Shown here: positions 27,806 through 34,009 of the stretch, in pieces
Layout of the letters: each line of letters starts with the position of its first letter
How positions within the stretch are numbered: the stretch's first letter is position 1
Source: Desulfobulbus sp.
GTDB taxonomy: Bacteria; Desulfobacterota; Desulfobulbia; Desulfobulbales; Desulfobulbaceae
DNA: 34,009 nt
NCBI GenBank assembly: GCA_030600525.1
Contig: JAUVLX010000002.1
Span: 1-34,009 of the forward strand
Direction: 5' to 3'
The notes under the pieces: generated by a model
Told to the model about the DNA's origin: nothing
Seen by the model: the letters and a program-made list of their open reading frames with translations, nothing else
Databases searched by the model: none
Position numbers and translations under genes: made by a program

Positions 27806-27851
27806 CTGTAATCATCGAGAATAAACCTTTTCAAACTACTCATGATTACAG
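27806..27851. repeat. 10-bp perfect inverted repeat downstream of the O-antigen ligase-like gene
   Basis: CTGTAATCAT (27806-27815) / ATGATTACAG (27842-27851), 26-nt spacer. Confidence 0.5.
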
Positions 27852-27895
27852 ATGAGACAAGCCACTGCCTGACTCGTTTTCAACATTGACATCTG

Positions 27896-29092
27896 TCAAC
27901 AATTATCAGGTGCCTTTTTAAACAGCACAGCGGAGAATAGAGAGAAGAAAAAACCGGTTTGATAGACAACTAGATATGATTCTGTCAACATAATGACCAA
28001 AAAGAAAACTGGAAAGGCGTAGCGCACCCGCTGCAGCCCGTCTTTTTGAATCCTTCCTTGCCTGAACTGTAAGAAAAAAAGCGATAAGATAACAGCTAGA
28101 CCAACTCCACCGAATCGGGTGCCGACAAGAAAATATTGATTATGGGGATTATCAGTAGGTGATATATCAGGAGACCTTTGCTGGTTGACTTTGGAGTACT
28201 CTACATCAAAATCACCAGTCCCGACACCCAACAATGGGTGGGCTTTCATAATTTCATACGAGTTGCGCCAGTACAACAAGCGCAGGCCAACAGAGGTATT
28301 GGGATTCTGTTCAAACTGAGCTATTTCATTGCGGGCAAGATCGACCCTGCTTCTAAACTGAGGACTCCATGAATACCCGGCATAAAAAAGAAGTGGCAGT
28401 AAAATTGCAGTCCCACAAACAGCCACGATCAGATTTTTTCGAAACTTCTGCACCAAAAAAAGAACAATCAGCACAAAGAAAACTAACTGTCCTGCCCGTC
28501 CTTCGGTAATAAACATGTTAAAAACCATCACTCCCAGTAAAATAAAACCAAACCATTTAAAAACGGCCTTGATTTTCCCCCAAAAAAGTTCATGGGCAAG
28601 CAAATAAATGGCAATGGCAAGCAGGGGATTATACACTACATGAAAGGTTTTCTTGGTGAGATGGAGTGGGGTAACATCGGCGTAATGAATTAAATCAAAC
28701 CAGGCCAGGTAGGTCATGCTCATGGCAACGGTCATACCTGCTAAAAAAGCTCCTATATACCATCGCCTTTTATTATACACCACAAGCGTCATAAAAAGCG
28801 GCATGAGCATAAATTTCCATCTTTTTGCCAAAAATGACAAACCGGATTGTACATCATCACTCCACAAGAGCCCTGCAACCATGAGCGCAATATAAGCTAG
28901 CGCCGCTAAACAGACCCCATTTTGCCTCACCTCTGTCAACTTCTCCACAAATCTCCCGTCAATAACCCAGCCAAGTACGAGAAGACAGGCAAGCACAGAA
29001 ATCACTGATGTTGAAAGGGGGAGGAAAAATGCAAGCAACAGCATGCACCAAAAATTCATTTGTTGCACACGCAAGGAAAAAGACGAGCGCAT
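27896..29092 (-). CDS. O-antigen ligase/polymerase-like membrane protein (WaaL/Wzy type)
   Basis: 398 aa, multi-TM; YWRNSYEIMKAHPLLGVGTGDFDVEYSKVN...DNPHNQYFLVGTRFGGVGLAVILSLFF is the Wzy_C-type signature. Confidence 0.87.
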   Translation of the reverse strand: MRSSFSLRVQQMNFWCMLLLAFFLPLSTSVISVLACLLVLGWVIDGRFVEKLTEVRQNGVCLAALAYIALMVAGLLWSDDVQSGLSFLAKRWKFMLMPLFMTLVVYNKRRWYIGAFLAGMTVAMSMTYLAWFDLIHYADVTPLHLTKKTFHVVYNPLLAIAIYLLAHELFWGKIKAVFKWFGFILLGVMVFNMFITEGRAGQLVFFVLIVLFLVQKFRKNLIVAVCGTAILLPLLFYAGYSWSPQFRSRVDLARNEIAQFEQNPNTSVGLRLLYWRNSYEIMKAHPLLGVGTGDFDVEYSKVNQQRSPDISPTDNPHNQYFLVGTRFGGVGLAVILSLFFLQFRQGRIQKDGLQRVRYAFPVFFLVIMLTESYLVVYQTGFFFSLFSAVLFKKAPDNC

Positions 29093-29108
29093 AGCTATAT
29101 TTCCTTAT

Positions 29109-30839
29109 TCATGCTGCATATTGCAATGCATAAAGAACCTTATATTCACCATCAAATGCCAGTAATTCTTCGTGGGTCCCGGCCTCTACCAGCCAGCCGT
29201 TTTTCAGGACAATGATTCGATCTGCATTTTTAATGGTGGAAAGCCGATGTGCAATAACAATGGTCGTTCTGTTCTGCATGAGATTTTCAAGAGCATACTG
29301 GACCTTTTGCTCGGACTCTGTATCCAGCGCTGATGTTGCTTCATCCAGAATAAGGATGGGCGCATTTTTGAGCAAAGCTCTGGCTATGGATATACGCTGC
29401 TGCTGGCCACCGGATAATCTTGCTCCAGACTCACCAACAATAGTATCAAGACCATCGGGTAACGCATTTATAAAATCAAGGGCATAGGCAGAACGGGCCG
29501 CCTCCATAATTTCTTCATCAGAGCAACCTTGGACACCATATCCGATGTTGTAGCGCACCGTATCATTAAAAAGAATGGTTTGCTGGGTGACCAATGCGAG
29601 CTGACTCCGTAGCGAGTGCAGAGTAACATCCTTAATATTGGTTCCGTCTATCCGAAGGGAACCGGATGTCACATCGTAAAATCTAGGAATAAGGTTAGCC
29701 AGCGTACTTTTCCCACCGCCACTGGGTCCCACGACGGCAAGGACCTCGCCTCTCTTGACCTCCAACTTAATATTATGCAGGACAGGTTCATCATCCCCAT
29801 ACCTGAAGGTAATATTATCAAAATCAATGCTGCGGGAGAATGGAGGCAATGTTAGCGCCCCGGACTTTTCCCTGATATCGAGTTCTATATCCAGCAGGGT
29901 GAAAATCCGCTCTGCTGCGGCCATTCCCGATTGAATGGTTGAATTAATTCTACTGACGCCTTTAACCGGCTCATAGAGCATTATCAAAGCCGTAAGAAAA
30001 GACATGAACGTTCCCGGGGTGGAGTTGCCATTAAGTACCTGCATGCCTCCAAACCAGATGATAAGAGCCATCCCAATTCCACCAAGAAATTCAACCATGG
30101 GGTGAGACAGGCAACGAAATTTGGTCTCGCTCATTAAAATATCGAAAAGCCGCTGCATATGAGCTGCAAACCGGTTTTTCTCAAATTTTTCCATGCAAAA
30201 GGCTTTTACAATCCGAGTACCTGCGATGGTCTCATGCAGTTGATTGGTGGACACTCCCAAGTGACTCTGATAGTTAGTGCTGATCCTCCGAAATTTTTTA
30301 CCAAAGACAGTGATGGGCACTGCAGCCATGGGGATAAAAATTAAAGAAACAAATGCCAGACGCCAATCCATGTAAAAGATAACGCCGAGCAAACCAATAA
30401 CCGTAAAAAAATTACGCAACAGATGAATGAGGGCATGGGAGACTGATCCCTGGAGCATACTGACATCATTAACAATTCTGGAAATCAACTCTCCCGTGGC
30501 ATTTTTATGAAAGAAACTTAAACTCAGATCATTGAGATGGCTGTAGATAGCAACGCGCAAGTCACGGATGACATTCTGCCCAACCCATTCAAGCAGATAT
30601 GAGTAGACAAAGTAAAAGACTCCTTTAATAAAAAACAGTACCAGAAGGGCAACGGGCAGTATATTGAGCAGAGTTGGGTCTTTCTTGAAAAAGATTTCAT
30701 CTAGTAACGGCTTCACCATATACGCCTGGGCTGCATTAAAACCAGCAACAACGATCATAGCCCCCATGGCAATGAACAATTTCATCTTGTATGGTTTGAG
30801 TACATGGGCGAGTCGTGAAACAATTTCTTTAGAAGTCAT
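29109..30839 (-). CDS. msbA: Lipid A export ABC transporter, ATP-binding/permease (MsbA-like)
   Basis: 576 aa; VVGPSGGGKSTLANLIPRFYDVTSG (Walker A), LSGGQQQRISIARALLKNAPILILDEATSALD (signature and Walker B), N-terminal ABC transmembrane domain; LPS locus context. Confidence 0.92.
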   Translation of the reverse strand: MTSKEIVSRLAHVLKPYKMKLFIAMGAMIVVAGFNAAQAYMVKPLLDEIFFKKDPTLLNILPVALLVLFFIKGVFYFVYSYLLEWVGQNVIRDLRVAIYSHLNDLSLSFFHKNATGELISRIVNDVSMLQGSVSHALIHLLRNFFTVIGLLGVIFYMDWRLAFVSLIFIPMAAVPITVFGKKFRRISTNYQSHLGVSTNQLHETIAGTRIVKAFCMEKFEKNRFAAHMQRLFDILMSETKFRCLSHPMVEFLGGIGMALIIWFGGMQVLNGNSTPGTFMSFLTALIMLYEPVKGVSRINSTIQSGMAAAERIFTLLDIELDIREKSGALTLPPFSRSIDFDNITFRYGDDEPVLHNIKLEVKRGEVLAVVGPSGGGKSTLANLIPRFYDVTSGSLRIDGTNIKDVTLHSLRSQLALVTQQTILFNDTVRYNIGYGVQGCSDEEIMEAARSAYALDFINALPDGLDTIVGESGARLSGGQQQRISIARALLKNAPILILDEATSALDTESEQKVQYALENLMQNRTTIVIAHRLSTIKNADRIIVLKNGWLVEAGTHEELLAFDGEYKVLYALQYAA

Positions 30840-30911
30840 TTATAAATAAATAAACAGTTAATAGTATTAAGAATAGATTCTGCAAATACGTCGGCAGCAA
30901 TATCCAATTGG

Positions 30912-31793
30912 TCAGTGAGCAGCCATTTGAACAAGCTGCTTAAAACATCGCTCAACCCTGCCGGTCGTAAGGAGATATTTCCAATAATGCTGGCGCAAGT
31001 GGTTACCGATGAAGTTCACTCTGGGCGTCACCACCCTAACATGTCCCCATCCCGGCTGCCACAGCCGAGCCTTCTTTTTTCTTCCGTGGATACTCAGGGT
31101 CGGGATGCCCAGACAGGAAGCGAGATGACCGCCGCCGGAATCATTTCCGATAAAGTAGCCAGACTCATAAAGATAGGCAGCGCAATCTGCGATAGTTGAA
31201 AAACCGATCAGTGGAAAAGCATTATTAACAACCGTCTGCCATTCCTCACTCTCAGCTTTGCTCATAATAAAGACTGGTTCAAACCCTTTTTTTTGCAAGC
31301 GATCGCCAAGTTGCAAAAATCTTTCCGGCACCCAATTTTTACTCACCTCCGCACTGGTTGGATGAATACATACCCGCTTTTCGTTTTTTCTCAGGTTTAA
31401 TCCTGCTGGAGGCGAGATGCCGTTTTCAAAAACAGGTTGATGGTGGGGGAAAACATGATGACAGACCACCTGCATGTTTTCGACCTGCGTCATTTCAGGC
31501 TGTTGTAGGGAAATATAATCCATCTGCCTGCGCGCCACATCTTTATCTGCTGAACTCTCCATCCTGCCGGACCAAAAAAAAAGTGTATACGATTCCAGTT
31601 CCTCAGGAAATTCAGCTACCGGCAAAGAACGTTCTATCCGGTGTTGCGGGAACCAATCCTGCATCTGGTAGATAACATCGCTATACACAGTAGTGGCATA
31701 TCCGTGTAAATGCGCATTGTACAGCAGCACCATCTCAACAAGATTATCTCCCAAGCCCTGACCGCCAACCAGGGCAATTGCATCTTCAGCCAT
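30912..31793 (-). CDS. Glycosyltransferase family 9 (heptosyltransferase-like)
   Basis: 293 aa; LVGGQGLGDNLVEMVLLYNA...VCIHPTSAEVSKNWVPERFLQLGDRLQKKGFEPVFIMSKAE...FIGNDSGGGHLASCLGIPTLSIHGR. Confidence 0.8.
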   Translation of the reverse strand: MAEDAIALVGGQGLGDNLVEMVLLYNAHLHGYATTVYSDVIYQMQDWFPQHRIERSLPVAEFPEELESYTLFFWSGRMESSADKDVARRQMDYISLQQPEMTQVENMQVVCHHVFPHHQPVFENGISPPAGLNLRKNEKRVCIHPTSAEVSKNWVPERFLQLGDRLQKKGFEPVFIMSKAESEEWQTVVNNAFPLIGFSTIADCAAYLYESGYFIGNDSGGGHLASCLGIPTLSIHGRKKKARLWQPGWGHVRVVTPRVNFIGNHLRQHYWKYLLTTGRVERCFKQLVQMAAH

Positions 31794-31850
31794 TACAGAT
31801 TACCCCTGCTACAACTTCTCTTTGGCATGCAAAAGGATATGGGCCTCACC

Positions 31851-34009
31851 TTAAGCAAGTCCTTCATTATAGTTTCCACCGAGCTTTTTCTGTCCTTCTT
31901 TTCGACCATTGAGCCAGGCAGCAGCCTCTGCCAGTCCCTTTTGCATATTGCCTCCTTCAAGATCGATGACAAAATAATTCACCCCCATAGCCATCATTTC
32001 CCGAACATACGGAAACAGGACAAATGGTACGTCGGGGCGGACATAGGTCAAATCCCTTTTACGTTCAATGGCATAGGTCTCTCCTCTAGGGCTGACAACA
32101 TTTTTTCGAGTCTGCAGATGGGTGGCGTTGAGCTTGGCTGTAAAAAGAGCTGGTTTACCAAATACATACATGCCGACCTGGGTGGTAGAATATCGGCCCT
32201 CCAGCTGCTCCATGTTTTTCCTGGCGGCAAGTGTTTGCTGCAGTGTATCTCTGTCGGTTTCCAGGGAGAAAAGCATACCTTGAATTTCATGCTCCCATCC
32301 GTGAACAAGGGCCGCATTATTAAGGGTATTTACGGTATAGTCAGCGTACAGCTTGATAGCCCGTTCTGCTGAAAGGGACGAGAACAATGTCACTTGTGAT
32401 ATATGACCAATCTGAAAATGACAAAACCCCATTGCAGCCATATCTTTCACGGCCTTCCGGTACCACTGCATATCCCTTTGATGAATAACAGGCGGCAACA
32501 TCCATATTAACTGCGGGTAGAGGGCGGCAGCTCTTTTACCCATTGCTAAAATTTGCTGACATGACTTTTCCTGTAAGAACACAAGCAATCTTGTCGGCCG
32601 TACAGGATATCGCTGCCTAACCGAGGGAAGCTCACTACACCGTAGCCACCACTGGGGTTGTAACTGTCTTTTGGGGGAGGATGAGGAACGCATTGATTTG
32701 CCACGGGAACCGGCTGTATCCTTCACACCGCTCACATGGCGCCCCTGATTCCACCCCATCGACCGCAATATCTTGTCGACCTTAAGCCCTTCGGGTTTCA
32801 ATTGTTTGAATGACCGGCTTGGGCTGTGGCCACGGCCTTTACCTTTAATCTCTTTTTTCCTGCTTGCTTTCACATCAACCTGAAAAAGCAATCCCTGGGT
32901 TATTTTTTGCTGCTTCCCCTTTTTGTTCAAGGGCGGAAGCCCGATAGTCACGGTCTGCCCTTTTTTAGCCTCGCGAACAGGCCGATTACTGCGAGTCATA
33001 AACTGAAGGGTAAAACTCTCACGCACATCACTAGACTCGTCCTGGAAACGCAACCGATCACCGACACTCACACCACAGCGAAGTGCTACTAAACAAGCCG
33101 GTCTGGTGTCCCCCTGATCTTTCTTGCTCCTGACCACTTTTGCCTTACCTGCAAAAATGCCTGCAACTCCAACCAAATGGGGCTTAACAATCTCTTCATG
33201 GTCGCCAATAAAAAAACCACGAGTCCGTTTTCTGCTCATAGCCTGATCAAGCAACTCATTTGCCTCTTTTTGCACCCGTCCCTTCTCCTGAGCAGATGCT
33301 TGCAGATTATCGAGACACAACCGATAAGCACGAACAGTCTTTCGTACATATTCAACGGATTTCAAACGCCCTTCGATTTTAAGACTCACCACTCCCAATT
33401 GTGCCAGCTTGTCAAGAAAATCAATCCCACAGAGATCGTTCATGGAAAAGAGAAACAACCCTTGCTGCCCCTTTCCAGCCCCACTCCTCTTGGTCTGTTT
33501 TGGAGCCTGTAATCGATAATGCCGACGACACGGCTGCACACATTGCCCCCTGAGGCTTGATTTACCACCATGCATGCTTGAAAACATGCAGAGCCCCGAG
33601 TAACTGAAGCACATGGCACCATGGATAAATATTTCGAGATTCGCATTACTCTCCCGGCTTATCACACCAATTTCATCCAGGGAAAGTTCCCGAGCCAAGA
33701 CCACCCTTTCAAATCCCTGATTTTTAAAAAAATCAGCACCTACTGCGTTATGAACGGACATAAGGGTAGAGGCATGGAGGGGAAGCTCAGGGAAATACTT
33801 TTTCGCAAGAAAAGCAAGCCCCTGGTCCTGGATGATCAATGCATCCGGCCCGATAGCGGCCAGGACGGAAAGCGTTTCCATAGCCTGTCGCATTTCCTGT
33901 TCTTTCACCAGGCTGTTCATAGCAACATAGACCCGCTTGCCAACATCATGCGCATGTTGGGTCATTGAGCTAATGTCGGCAAGGGAAAAATCACGACGCA
34001 AAGATCTGG
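31851..34009 (-). CDS. Peptidase U32 family protein (5' end beyond the window)
   Basis: LEIFIHGAMCFSYSGLCMFSSMHGGKSSLRGQCVQPCRRHY is the U32 signature. The N-terminus begins mid-domain (DFSLADISSMTQHAHDVGKRVYVAMNSLV), so the gene continues past 34009. Confidence 0.88.
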   Translation of the reverse strand, partial: RSLRRDFSLADISSMTQHAHDVGKRVYVAMNSLVKEQEMRQAMETLSVLAAIGPDALIIQDQGLAFLAKKYFPELPLHASTLMSVHNAVGADFFKNQGFERVVLARELSLDEIGVISRESNANLEIFIHGAMCFSYSGLCMFSSMHGGKSSLRGQCVQPCRRHYRLQAPKQTKRSGAGKGQQGLFLFSMNDLCGIDFLDKLAQLGVVSLKIEGRLKSVEYVRKTVRAYRLCLDNLQASAQEKGRVQKEANELLDQAMSRKRTRGFFIGDHEEIVKPHLVGVAGIFAGKAKVVRSKKDQGDTRPACLVALRCGVSVGDRLRFQDESSDVRESFTLQFMTRSNRPVREAKKGQTVTIGLPPLNKKGKQQKITQGLLFQVDVKASRKKEIKGKGRGHSPSRSFKQLKPEGLKVDKILRSMGWNQGRHVSGVKDTAGSRGKSMRSSSSPKRQLQPQWWLRCSELPSVRQRYPVRPTRLLVFLQEKSCQQILAMGKRAAALYPQLIWMLPPVIHQRDMQWYRKAVKDMAAMGFCHFQIGHISQVTLFSSLSAERAIKLYADYTVNTLNNAALVHGWEHEIQGMLFSLETDRDTLQQTLAARKNMEQLEGRYSTTQVGMYVFGKPALFTAKLNATHLQTRKNVVSPRGETYAIERKRDLTYVRPDVPFVLFPYVREMMAMGVNYFVIDLEGGNMQKGLAEAAAWLNGRKEGQKKLGGNYNEGLA

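Noticed and set aside
1-34009. CRISPR array, rRNA, tRNA or prophage
   Set aside because: No regularly spaced direct repeats, tRNA cloverleaf, rRNA motifs, integrase or phage structural genes were recognised by eye; a tRNAscan/Infernal run would be decisive.

Overview
Chromosomal window, probably from an anaerobic, sulfate-reducer-like deltaproteobacterium/Desulfobacterota; this is inferred from gene content, not proven. The left third is a tightly packed + strand unit: a four-subunit 2-oxoacid (2-oxoglutarate-type) ferredoxin oxidoreductase (korD-A-B-C), then three large redox proteins. These are (i) a 1132-aa GltD/NfnB-like + HdrA-like + polyferredoxin protein, (ii) an MvhD-HdrC-HdrB-like fusion, and (iii) an HdrA-MvhD fusion. 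The ORF track splits (iii) into two pieces (9519-10148 and 10164-11948). They are in one frame, separated by a single TGA exactly where HdrA proteins carry a conserved Cys (DCSxC-I-L-x-P-K-M). A 7-bp hairpin with a GGTC loop starts about 20 nt after the TGA, so I read this as one selenocysteine-containing HdrA with a bacterial SECIS. The middle carries a Trm112-like mini-ORF missing from the track, a bidirectional terminator, ppsA (-), a phosphohexomutase, nifU/nifS and thyX. A PilB/GspE-type ATPase with a C-terminal cyclic-nucleotide-binding domain follows. The right third is a lipid A/LPS locus (several glycosyltransferases, O-antigen ligase-like protein, MsbA-like ABC transporter, GT9) and a U32 peptidase running off the edge. 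The left edge holds a frameshifted MBL-fold hydrolase remnant. Several long intergenic inverted repeats are unassigned. No rRNA, tRNA, CRISPR array or transposase was recognised.
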